The notes below the pieces were generated by a model. That model saw nothing but the letters and a program-made list of their open reading frames with translations, did not search any database and was not told the origin of the DNA. 64,000 bases of DNA from Nitrobacter vulgaris. Its GTDB lineage: Bacteria; Pseudomonadota; Alphaproteobacteria; Rhizobiales; Xanthobacteraceae. The stretch lies in assembly GCF_002028545.1 (NCBI RefSeq), contig NZ_MWPQ01000031.1:1-64000 (forward strand), given 5' to 3'. The position numbers were made by a program, and so were the translations under genes. Of the stretch, positions 47,916 to 55,755 are shown one piece after another; position 1 is the first letter of the stretch; each line of letters opens with the position of its first letter.

Positions 47916-47948
47916 GGCATTCGCTGCTGCTTGGTGGCAGCGAATGCC
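47916..47948. terminator. Long perfect hairpin after rpsI (possible terminator)
   Basis: GGCATTCGCTGC (47916-47927), 9-nt loop, GCAGCGAATGCC (47937-47948): a perfect 12-bp stem 22 nt after the rpsI stop. Only GGTTCTC follows, so it lacks a U-run and may act with Rho or as a 3' end stabiliser. Confidence 0.5.
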
Positions 47949-48032
47949 GGTTCTCGGAATCCAACGCGATGATCCCTTCCGGGGCCGGAGAGGGTATATC
48001 GGGCTCCTCAAGAAGCCTGTTATGCTTGCGGG

Positions 48033-49046
48033 ATGAAGCTGGCTTCGTCGCCGTCTGGGAAGAGAATCGGCGTGGTTCCACGTCTGCTGGTTCTCGCGCG
48101 ATGCGCATTCGCCATCACGCTGCTGGTGCCAAGTGCCCTAGCGCAGGTCGGCGCGGAGACAGCGGCTGATCCCGGACCTGCCGTCAAGGCCGACAAGACA
48201 AATCAAGACAAAACCGACAAGACCGATAAGGCAGATCAAGACACGCGCGAATCGATCTGTCTGATGGTCGAGTCGGCGGCGAAGGCCGAGAGCTTGCCGC
48301 TGGAATTTTTCGCGCGCGTGATCTGGCAAGAAAGCCGGTTTCAGCCCGACGCGGTGGGACCGTTGACGCGCAGCGGTCAGCACGCCCAGGGCATTGCGCA
48401 GTTTATGCCGGGGACGGCAAATGAGCGACGGCTGCTCGATCCGTTCGATCCGGTACAGGCTCTGCCGAAATCAGCCGAATACCTGAACGAGTTGCGCGGG
48501 CAGTTCGGCAATCTGGGATTGGCGGCCGCAGCCTATAATGCCGGACCGCGCCGGGTGCAGGACTGGCTTGACGGCAAGGGGGGCATGCCGGCGGAGACGC
48601 GCAACTACGTTGTCGCGATCACGGGATCGCCGGTTGAGGACTGGGCTGCCGCCGGTAGGAGCGGCACGCTACCAGCGCAGCCATCGACGACGAGTTGCCG
48701 TGAGTTGATGGCGTTGTTGACGCGCGCGCCCAATCCTTTCGTTTCGGAGCTTGAACAGCATGTGAAGCTCGGTGCCGACAAGTTATGGGGCGTACAACTC
48801 GCAGCCGGCTTCAGCCGCGTCCGCGCCATGGCCATGTACGCACGAGCCATCCGGCGGCTTGGCGCCGTGATCGGCGACCGCGATCCGAGTCTTTTGGGTT
48901 CGATATGGCGCAGCCGCGGTACCCGGACATTCTATCAGGTGCGGATCGGGGCCGATACCCGCCCGGAAGCCGATGGTCTATGCAAACAGATTCGGCGTGC
49001 TGGCGGCGCCTGCCTCGTGCTGCGAAACCCGCACGTGAAAGGTTAA
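48033..49046 (+). CDS. Lytic transglycosylase (SLT family) with SPOR-like C-terminus
   Basis: 337 aa. N-terminal signal segment (LLVLARCAFAITLLVPSALA), then a Lys/Asp-rich linker of KTD-type repeats (about 52-71), then the SLT domain with catalytic Glu100 in VIWQESRFQPDAVG, GIAQFMPGTANERRL and AAAAYNAGPRRVQDWL. The last 60 residues (RTFYQVRIGADTRPEADGLC) resemble a SPOR repeat that would bind denuded peptidoglycan. It cleaves glycan strands in the periplasm. Confidence 0.88.
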   Translation: MKLASSPSGKRIGVVPRLLVLARCAFAITLLVPSALAQVGAETAADPGPAVKADKTNQDKTDKTDKADQDTRESICLMVESAAKAESLPLEFFARVIWQESRFQPDAVGPLTRSGQHAQGIAQFMPGTANERRLLDPFDPVQALPKSAEYLNELRGQFGNLGLAAAAYNAGPRRVQDWLDGKGGMPAETRNYVVAITGSPVEDWAAAGRSGTLPAQPSTTSCRELMALLTRAPNPFVSELEQHVKLGADKLWGVQLAAGFSRVRAMAMYARAIRRLGAVIGDRDPSLLGSIWRSRGTRTFYQVRIGADTRPEADGLCKQIRRAGGACLVLRNPHVKG

Positions 49047-49176
49047 ACCCGGCATCCACGGCGGTGCGCGACGCCGTTCGGCACGCGCCCCCTGCGTCAT
49101 CAGGGCGAGATTGGTTATACTTGGCGGTGAATAACGATCGGGATCGTGATATCAGGGATGCGAGGAGCTAACGGCG

Positions 49177-49668
49177 ATGGTGCGAGAAAGCGAAGTCAGG
49201 GCAGGAGAGGTCGTCGTCGAGCTACCGCCGCCGACGGACGCCGGCCTGGTGTTCATTGGCCGTATTCGTACGCCGTGGACATCCCGTCTGAAGACCCCGC
49301 GTCAAGGGCGTGAAGACGGCCCGGTTTGCCGTCTCGAGATTTTTGATCCCTGGAAGCCTGCATTGCAGGGGCTCGAGAAGTACGAGAGCATCGAGGTGAT
49401 TTACTGGCTGCACCTGTCGCGCCGCGACATCGTGCTACAGACCCCAAAAAGCAGTGGCGCAACCCACGGTACGTTTTCGTTACGATCCCCGGTGCGTCCC
49501 AATCCGCTGGGAACGTCGCTGGTCAAGCTGGTCGGTATCGAGGGATCAACCGTGCTGGTGCGCGGACTGGATTGTCTCGACGAAACGCCGCTGATCGACA
49601 TCAAGCCGAACCGCTGCCAATTCACGCCGATTGCTCCGCCGCAGGATGGCGATTTCGAAACCGGCTGA
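49177..49668 (+). CDS. trmO: TrmO-type tRNA methyltransferase (TsaA domain)
   Basis: 163 aa. SAM-dependent N6-methylation of t6A37 in tRNA-Thr is the known TrmO reaction. The signature SLRSPVRPNPLGTSLVKLVG and the DCLDETPLIDIKP motif are present; the N-terminal part contains FIGRIRTPW. The protein is shorter than E. coli TrmO (about 235), consisting essentially of the TsaA/UPF0066 domain. The start, ATG 49177, could be one of several. Confidence 0.85.
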   Translation: MVRESEVRAGEVVVELPPPTDAGLVFIGRIRTPWTSRLKTPRQGREDGPVCRLEIFDPWKPALQGLEKYESIEVIYWLHLSRRDIVLQTPKSSGATHGTFSLRSPVRPNPLGTSLVKLVGIEGSTVLVRGLDCLDETPLIDIKPNRCQFTPIAPPQDGDFETG

Positions 49669-49735
49669 CGGTTCAGTTCTCCCGCACGCCGGGATCAGAG
49701 CTTGTCATGACTTCCCGATGCCTGTGCTCAGGAGG

Positions 49736-50980
49736 TCATGAGATGCCATCGTCGCCGGTCTTGCGAAATGGGCCGGCCTCCGTAAGTTCGCTGGCCGCTG
49801 CGGCGACATACTGACGTTCGCGATTGAGGTAGTCACCCACCGCGCGGCGCAGCCCCGGATCGGCAATATAGTGCGCCGAGTAGGTGGTCTGCGGAAGATA
49901 ACCGCGCGCGATCTTATGCTCGCCTTGAGCGCCAGCCTCTACGGTTTTCAAGCGACGATGGATGGCAAAATCGATCGCCTGATAATAACAGACCTCGAAA
50001 TGCAGAAAAGGATGATGCTCGATGGCGCCCCAGTGTCGTCCAAACAGCGTGTCCGAGCCGATGAAGTTGATGGCGCCCGCGATCCAGCGGCCGTTACGCC
50101 GGGCCATGATCAGAGCGATATCCCGGCCCATGTTTTCCCCGATCAGGGAGTAGAACGGCCGGGTCAAATAGGGCCGGCCCCACTTGCGCGATCCCGTTTC
50201 CATATAGAATTGAAAGAAAGCGTCCCAGATTTCCTCTGTGAGATCGCTGCCGGTGAGGACGTGGATGGTGATGCCGTTGGCCAGCGCATCGCGACGTTCA
50301 CGGCGGATCGCCTTGCGGTGTCGCGAGTTGAGGCTGGCGAGGAAATCCTCGAAACTGGAATAGCCGTTATTCTGCCAATGAAACTGCTGGTCGGTACGCT
50401 GGAGGAATCCGTTCTCTGCGAGGAACGTCCATTCTTCCTTGCGGGCAAAAGTGACGTGGACCGACGACGTGCGGGTCGCGTCACACAAGCCGACGAGGCC
50501 ACCGGCCAGCGCGGCGCAGACGGCCGCTTGGTCGCTGCCGGGGCAGATCAGAAGCCGCGGACCGGTAGCCGGCGTAAACGGAACCGAAGCCAGAAGCTTG
50601 GGATAATAGCGCCCCCCGGCGCTTTCGTAGGCATTTGCCCAGCCGTGATCGAAGACATATTCACCCTGCGAGTGTGACTTCAAATAGCAGGGAACGAGAC
50701 CTACGATTGCTCCATTTTGGCGCGCAATCAAATGGCGCGGCCCCCAACCGGTTCGGGAGCAAGCCGAGTTGGATTCTTCAAGAGCTAAGAAAAAGGCATG
50801 CGAAACAAATGGATTGTATGTTTCTTTTGAACTTGAAAATGAATTTTGAGGTGGCGCTGAGATCGCACCGCCGGGCGCTCCGCTAGGAGCGACCGCCGGA
50901 TTGGCGCAAGCATCCCAGTCGCCAGCCGGAATTTCGCTGACGGATCCAACGGCTGCGAGCGATATTTCGGATGACGACAT
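49736..50980 (-). CDS. DUF482 GNAT-family (FemAB-like) protein
   Basis: 414 aa. The family, often annotated as peptidogalycan biosynthesis protein, has no proven reaction. Typical stretches are YNPFVSHAFFLALEESNSAC, ARQNGAIVGLVPCYLKSHSQ, the ARKEEWTFLAENGFLQRTDQ region and FEVCYYQAIDFAIHRRLKTV followed by EAGAQGEHKIARGYLP. A Pro/Ser/Ala-rich insertion lies near residues 28-55. Start at an ATG. Confidence 0.88.
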   Translation of the reverse strand: MSSSEISLAAVGSVSEIPAGDWDACANPAVAPSGAPGGAISAPPQNSFSSSKETYNPFVSHAFFLALEESNSACSRTGWGPRHLIARQNGAIVGLVPCYLKSHSQGEYVFDHGWANAYESAGGRYYPKLLASVPFTPATGPRLLICPGSDQAAVCAALAGGLVGLCDATRTSSVHVTFARKEEWTFLAENGFLQRTDQQFHWQNNGYSSFEDFLASLNSRHRKAIRRERRDALANGITIHVLTGSDLTEEIWDAFFQFYMETGSRKWGRPYLTRPFYSLIGENMGRDIALIMARRNGRWIAGAINFIGSDTLFGRHWGAIEHHPFLHFEVCYYQAIDFAIHRRLKTVEAGAQGEHKIARGYLPQTTYSAHYIADPGLRRAVGDYLNRERQYVAAAASELTEAGPFRKTGDDGIS

Positions 50981-51137
50981 CAGGGGTTGAACTGGTCCTA
51001 TAGTGTTTCCGAGCGAAGAAGCAGACGCCGGATTATCGCGAAAAAATTTGTCAAATCAAACCTATGGAGACACCTTTGATTCCATCACACGACATCAGAG
51101 GTTGGACGCGATGTAGACGAGAACAAGGGTCGCCGGA

Positions 51138-51890
51138 TCATGTGTTCGGGTGGAAACCCTCGAAGATCATCTGATCGGCGTGTCTTGCGGCACGAGCGCG
51201 CTGTTCCGCAGTGCGCACCGTCCACGTCAGCAAGGGACATCTGAAAATGTTTCTTGCAATCCAAGGTGCCAGAGCTGGAAGTTCGTTCACGTTGTAAGCC
51301 ACAAAATGCGGTTGGGTGCGAAAGGCATGACGCAGATGGGTCATCGCGGCGCGCTGGAGCGAGGTAGTCTTCGGCCAGTCGGTCTTCGTGTAATGGCGTT
51401 CGGCGACGATACCGCGCGGGCGCGACGGCATCAATTCGCGCATCGCCATGACCTGATCCGGGTCGAAAGACATACCGGCTGCCGGCCCGTCATAGCCGGA
51501 CAGCACCTCCGCCATGCGTCGCACCAGCCGCGTGCTGCTATCGAAATGACTTTTGACCTCGATCACCAGCGGCACATGGCCGCCGACCATCGCGCAGAGT
51601 TCCGCGAGCGACATCATTCTTTCTGACGTGTGCTTGAAAACGACCCGCTTGAGTTCGGCCACGGTCTGGGTCTGCAAGGCTCCCGATCCCTCGGTCAGTC
51701 GGCCAAGTTCATCGTCATGGTGGACCATGGCCTCGCCGTCGGCGGTAAGCTGGATATCCACCTCGATGCTGAAGTTTCCGGCGATGGCCGCCCGGATCGC
51801 CTCAGGCATGTTCTCCACGATGCCACGCGCATGGTCATGCAGGCCGCGGTGGGCGATCGGGCGTGCTGTCAGCCAGTCGGGTGCGCGCAT
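51138..51890 (-). CDS. Glycerophosphodiester phosphodiesterase
   Basis: 250 aa, a cytosolic TIM-barrel GDPD. PIAHRGLHDHARGIVENMPE carries the catalytic His-Arg, SIEVDIQLTADGEAMVHHDD the metal-binding Glu-Asp and second His. It hydrolyses glycerophosphodiesters to glycerol-3-phosphate and alcohol. The ATG lies 5 nt after the stop of the RidA-family gene, so the two form an operon read right to left. Confidence 0.92.
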   Translation of the reverse strand: MRAPDWLTARPIAHRGLHDHARGIVENMPEAIRAAIAGNFSIEVDIQLTADGEAMVHHDDELGRLTEGSGALQTQTVAELKRVVFKHTSERMMSLAELCAMVGGHVPLVIEVKSHFDSSTRLVRRMAEVLSGYDGPAAGMSFDPDQVMAMRELMPSRPRGIVAERHYTKTDWPKTTSLQRAAMTHLRHAFRTQPHFVAYNVNELPALAPWIARNIFRCPLLTWTVRTAEQRARAARHADQMIFEGFHPNT

Positions 51891-51895
51891 CAGAG

Positions 51896-52363
51896 TCAGG
51901 CGACTTCGAACAGACCTTCGATTTCGACCGCCGCATCTGCGGGAAGGGAGGCGACGCCGACGGTGCTGCGTGAATGGCGGCCCTTGTCGCCAAACGCTGC
52001 AACCATCAGATCCGATGCGCCATTCAACACCTTGGGTCCATCGAGAAAATCGGGAGCGGAGTTGACGAAGCCGCCCAGTCTGACGACGCGGACAACCTTA
52101 TCGAGATCGCCGAGCGCGGCTTTGACTTGCGCCAGCAGATTGAGGGCGCAGCCGCGCGCAGCGGCGTTGCCTTCTTCAACGGTAACGCCTGCGCCCAGCT
52201 TGCCCTTCGCGATCAAGTTGCCGTCGGAATCGAGGCAGAGCTGTCCGGATACGAACAGCAGGTTACCGGTACGGACAAAGCCGACGTAATTCGCCACGGG
52301 CGATGCTGGTTCATGCAGGGTGATGCCCTGCGCGGCCAACTTCTGCTCAATCACTCCCGCCAT
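51896..52363 (-). CDS. RidA-family (YjgF/YER057c/UK114) protein
   Basis: 155 aa from ATG 52363 (MAGVIEQKLAAQGITLHEPA); an alternative start lies 11 codons upstream. The family deaminates reactive enamines/imines. This is the longer subclass with NYVGFVRTGNLLFVSGQLCL and CALNLLAQVKAALGDLDKVV; the canonical catalytic Arg of RidA is not obvious in the C-terminal part (SRSTVGVASLPADAAVEIEG, R near 137). Co-transcribed with the phosphodiesterase gene. Confidence 0.88.
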   Translation of the reverse strand: MAGVIEQKLAAQGITLHEPASPVANYVGFVRTGNLLFVSGQLCLDSDGNLIAKGKLGAGVTVEEGNAAARGCALNLLAQVKAALGDLDKVVRVVRLGGFVNSAPDFLDGPKVLNGASDLMVAAFGDKGRHSRSTVGVASLPADAAVEIEGLFEVA

Positions 52364-52584
52364 GTCAGACCCCCCAGTAATGGATGTTCCACTCAAAATC
52401 CGTTGAGGAGCCTATCTCGCCTATCGTCGTACGACATGCAAGCCAATGCCGAGTTCGGGCAAGTATCTGACGGGCGATCAAACTTTCGGGATAGGCCGCA
52501 AAATCGCAGTGTGCGGCCGTACCTCCCCAGTTGCAGCGCAATGGAGCGGTGACTATGGTCGGATTTGGTCCATCGAGAGACGAT

Positions 52585-53472
52585 ATGCGCCATCATTTCC
52601 ATCGCTCCGCCTTGTGGCTTTGGTCAGGGTTTCTGGCGGCGACCGTAGCCGCTGCCTTCCTGCCGACATCTGGTGATGCCGCGCACGCCGCTGCCGGCGT
52701 TCCGTTTTTATCCCACCAGGCTCTGTATAATTTGAGCCTGGCGAAGTCTCGTGGCAGCACGTCCCTGGACAGCGCCCGCGGACGAATCCTTTACAAGTTT
52801 TCCGGAAGCACTTGCGAGGGCTATACGTCTGATTTCAGGCAAGTTTCAGAAATGGACAACGGCGAAGGTAAAACCACGCTGAGCGATATGCAGTCCACGA
52901 GCTGGGAGGACGCGGAGGGAAGGACTTACCGTTTCAAGATCATGACTCGCATGAACGATGACGATCAGAGCGAGGTTGACGGAGTCGCTGAGCGCACCGG
53001 TGACAAGATTACCGTGAAACTGAAACGGCCGTCGACCAAAACGTTCACCGTCGACGGCAAGGCGGTGTTTCCGACCGAACAGATCCAGCGGATCATCGCG
53101 GCTGCAAAAGAAGGAAAGTCGATGCTCGAGCTAACCGTGTATGACGGAGCCGACAACGGTGAGAAAGTCTACAACACTTTTTCGGTTATCGGAAAGCCCA
53201 TACGGGGGGAAGCGACGAGATCGTCGCCCGATCCATCGACCACCCATAGTCAGATGAAGACCCTGACGCGATGGCCCGTCACTGTCAGCTACTACGAACG
53301 CGACGCTGCACGTACCGGCGGTGAACAGATCCCGAATTACTCCATGTCTTTCGAGCTGTTCGAGGATGGCGTGTCGCGGGCGTTGGTGCTCGACTACAAT
53401 GATTTCGTGATTTCCGGGACGATGGATAAATTCGACGTCAGCGATGTCAGGAGTGCCAGGCCCTGCAAGTGA
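52585..53472 (+). CDS. eipB: Envelope integrity protein EipB (DUF1849)
   Basis: 295 aa from ATG 52585, which opens a signal sequence (WLWSGFLAATVAAAFLPTSG, cleavage near AHA); in-frame starts at 52531 and 52555 are alternatives. DUF1849 features are LSHQALYNLSLAKSRGSTSL, GRILYKFSGSTCEGYTSDFR and SWEDAEGRTYRFKI. In Brucella EipB is a periplasmic beta-spiral protein needed for envelope integrity. Two cysteines (in STCEGY and ARPCK at the C-terminus) could form the disulfide known for EipB. Confidence 0.87.
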   Translation: MRHHFHRSALWLWSGFLAATVAAAFLPTSGDAAHAAAGVPFLSHQALYNLSLAKSRGSTSLDSARGRILYKFSGSTCEGYTSDFRQVSEMDNGEGKTTLSDMQSTSWEDAEGRTYRFKIMTRMNDDDQSEVDGVAERTGDKITVKLKRPSTKTFTVDGKAVFPTEQIQRIIAAAKEGKSMLELTVYDGADNGEKVYNTFSVIGKPIRGEATRSSPDPSTTHSQMKTLTRWPVTVSYYERDAARTGGEQIPNYSMSFELFEDGVSRALVLDYNDFVISGTMDKFDVSDVRSARPCK

Positions 53473-53559
53473 TGTCAGGCAAAAGATATTCACGGATGCT
53501 CCCGAACGATGGCTTCCGGGTATTTTGGGAATATGAGCCAGTCTTTTACTGACGTTGTC

Positions 53560-54852
53560 TTATTGCTGACGTGGTTTTTCGGGTCCTTCATAGGCCAGGC
53601 CGCGGATTACGGCCGCGCTCCCGAACTTCTTGCGAAGGTCATCCATTGCCCGCTCAGCATGAGCTGAGCGAAGATCCAGCATATCGGCCACGTTAGCTTG
53701 CGATTCCGCCCGGAGCGCGCTGACGCCTATTCCCATCAGGCGGAAAGCTGTGCCATCGATTTCCTTCGTCAGCATTTCTCGGCACATTGCGAAAATCTTT
53801 ACCGCAAGCTGCGTCGAAACGGGGATTGATTGCGAACGGGTCCGTTGCCGGAAATCGGCGGTCTTGAGTTTCAGCGTGATGGTCGATCCCGCTAGCTCAC
53901 TTGCCTTCAGTCGCGAGGAGACCTTCTCCGACAGCCGCCAGAGGAACCGTTCGAGCGTGGCGAAATCGCGGATGTTGGACTCGAACGTTGTTTCGCTCGA
54001 GATGGTCTTGGCGCCGCGATCTGCGATCACCCGCCGGTCGTCGATGCCCCGTGCCAGCCGCCACAATTGGCGACCCTCGGCCGGAAACTGCTTCATCATT
54101 TCCATTTCGTTGGCACGCTGCAGATCGCCGATTGTCCGAAAGCCGCGTTCCGACAGACGCTCCTGGGTGGCCGGACCGACGCCGAACATGAAACTTACAG
54201 GTTTGTCCGCGAGCATAATGCACGCTTCGTCCTGATCGAGCGCCGTGAATCCGCGGGGCTTATCGAGGTCAGAGGCGATCTTAGCGAGGAACTTATTGCA
54301 CGACAGTCCGACCGATACCGTGATGCCGAGTTCGCGCTCGACGTCAGTTGCAAATTTCGCCAGCACCTTGGCTGGAATCATGCCGTGAACACGCCGGGTG
54401 CCGCTCAGGTCGAGAAAGGCTTCGTCGATCGACAGCGGCTCTACCAGCGGCGTCAGCGCCTGCATGGTGGTGCGCACCTCACGACCGACCCGCACATACT
54501 TCGCCATGTCGGGCGGAACCACGGTCGCAAAGGGGCAAAGCGCAAGGGCCTTGAACATCGGCATTGCAGAATGCACGCCATACGTCCGAGCAGTATAGCA
54601 GGCGGCCAGAACCACGCCGCGCCGACCACCGCCTACGATTACGGGTTTGTCTGCTAAGGCCGGGTTGTCCCGCTTTTCGACCGTTGCGTAGAACGCGTCG
54701 CAATCGATGTGGGCGAGGGCCAGTGCCGGTAGCGTCCGATGTCGCACCAGCCGGGGTGAGCCACACGCGCTGCAACGGGGCGCCGTAAAGCTGAGGTCAT
54801 CAAGACAATCGCGGCAAAAGCATAAGGGACCATCCGACGGACCTGCGGTCAC
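53560..54852 (-). CDS. dinB: DNA polymerase IV with N-terminal zinc-ribbon-like segment
   Basis: 430 aa, GTG start. A Y-family translesion polymerase. HIDCDAFYATVEKRDNP and PLSIDEAFLDLSGT carry the catalytic Asp/Asp-Glu residues; helix-hairpin-helix and little-finger domains follow. The first 35 residues hold CFCRDC and CSAC, a CxxC-x10-CxxC pattern that could bind zinc. No beta-clamp motif was identified with confidence. It overlaps the DUF3572 gene by GTGA. No LexA box was found upstream. Confidence 0.93.
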   Translation of the reverse strand: MTAGPSDGPLCFCRDCLDDLSFTAPRCSACGSPRLVRHRTLPALALAHIDCDAFYATVEKRDNPALADKPVIVGGGRRGVVLAACYTARTYGVHSAMPMFKALALCPFATVVPPDMAKYVRVGREVRTTMQALTPLVEPLSIDEAFLDLSGTRRVHGMIPAKVLAKFATDVERELGITVSVGLSCNKFLAKIASDLDKPRGFTALDQDEACIMLADKPVSFMFGVGPATQERLSERGFRTIGDLQRANEMEMMKQFPAEGRQLWRLARGIDDRRVIADRGAKTISSETTFESNIRDFATLERFLWRLSEKVSSRLKASELAGSTITLKLKTADFRQRTRSQSIPVSTQLAVKIFAMCREMLTKEIDGTAFRLMGIGVSALRAESQANVADMLDLRSAHAERAMDDLRKKFGSAAVIRGLAYEGPEKPRQQ

Positions 54853-55151
54853 GGGACGTCGCGTTTCTGAAAGGATTCGCTGAGCGCCAGCCGGGCGGCT
54901 GCGATAGTGGTGGGATGATGTCCGGAAAACTCCGAAAATGCCTCCACGGTTGCGTCATCGCGCAGCATGAAATCGAGCACGCCGGTGAGGAAGTGCGGAT
55001 CGGAGGCAGAGCTGCGCAGAGTTTGAGGACCAATTCCGGTCTCGGCTAGAAATCGGCCTAAAATTTCGGCGTCGGCCGCGACAAACGAAAGGGCCTGAAT
55101 TGCTACCAATTCAGCTGCTTCGCGCGGGTTTTGCACACGCTTTGTCGTCAC
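54849..55151 (-). CDS. DUF3572 protein
   Basis: 100 aa, GTG start (MTTKRVQNPREAAELVAIQA). An all-helical small protein of alphaproteobacteria with unknown role; segments ALSFVAADAEILGRFLAETG and DPHFLTGVLDFMLRDDATVE are typical. Its stop overlaps the dinB start, so both are read as one operon. The gene precedes the divergent divK promoter region. Confidence 0.87.
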   Translation of the reverse strand: MTTKRVQNPREAAELVAIQALSFVAADAEILGRFLAETGIGPQTLRSSASDPHFLTGVLDFMLRDDATVEAFSEFSGHHPTTIAAARLALSESFQKRDVP

Positions 55152-55291
55152 GACCGTTTGCCTTTCCGTAACCTATCAATTCTACTTTGGAACCAGCATG
55201 ACCGAGTCCCGAAACCTTCAAACAAGTGCTAATCCGCTCGCATAAAGATCGTCTTACGTCTTAACAGCTTAGAGCGAATTCTAGTGCAAAT

Positions 55292-55305
55292 CTAACTCCA
55301 GTTAG
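55292..55305. promoter_or_regulatory. Dyad in the divK upstream region
   Basis: CTAACTCCAGTTAG, a perfect 6-bp-arm inverted repeat with a 2-nt centre, 75-88 nt before the divK start. Possible operator; it does not match the CtrA consensus (TTAA-N7-TTAA). Confidence 0.4.
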
Positions 55306-55379
55306 CGGATAAGTATTGCTGTGCCGGCATGTTTTCGCTCACCAGCGTGGATGAGCACCGAGTCGACTGGAGGGCCAGG

Positions 55380-55745
55380 GTGGCCAAGACGGTCCTGATT
55401 GTGGAAGACAACGAGCTTAACATGAAGCTCTTTCGCGATCTGTTGGAGGCTCATGGTTACCACACGTCCGGGACCAGCAACGGTTTCGAGGCGCTCGATC
55501 TGGTTCGCAAACTTCGTCCCGATCTGGTCCTCATGGATATTCAGTTGCCGCAGGTGTCCGGTCTCGATGTCACGCGCTGGATCAAAGACGATCCTGAACT
55601 GCGCGCGATCCCCGTTGTTGCTGTGACAGCATTTGCAATGAAAGGCGACGAGGAACGTATCCGCGAGGGCGGCTGCGAGGCTTACCTGTCGAAGCCGATT
55701 TCGGTTGGCAAGTTCATCGAGACCGTCCGCCGGTTCGTGGGTTGA
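55380..55745 (+). CDS. divK: Cell-cycle response regulator DivK
   Basis: 121 aa single receiver domain. GTG 55380 ([20 protein letters not shown]) is chosen over the in-frame ATG at 55329; GGAGGG lies about 6 nt upstream and the length is that of DivK. The phospho-acceptor is Asp53 ([10 protein letters not shown]), with acidic Asp10 and Lys105 (YLSKP) conserved. In Caulobacter DivK acts on DivL/CckA to control CtrA. Ten bases separate it from pleD, the usual divK-pleD operon. Confidence 0.95.
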   Translation: MAKTVLIVEDNELNMKLFRDLLEAHGYHTSGTSNGFEALDLVRKLRPDLVLMDIQLPQVSGLDVTRWIKDDPELRAIPVVAVTAFAMKGDEERIREGGCEAYLSKPISVGKFIETVRRFVG

Positions 55746-55755
55746 GGAGATAAGA

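Noticed and set aside
48177-48246. Short repeat array resembling a CRISPR or minisatellite
   Set aside because: The repeats are in frame inside the lytic transglycosylase gene and encode a Lys/Asp linker; there are no spacers.
55152-55250. LexA box for dinB
   Set aside because: Looked for GTTC-N7-GTTC or GAAC-N7-GAAC upstream of the DUF3572-dinB operon; only one half (GGAACCAG) is present.
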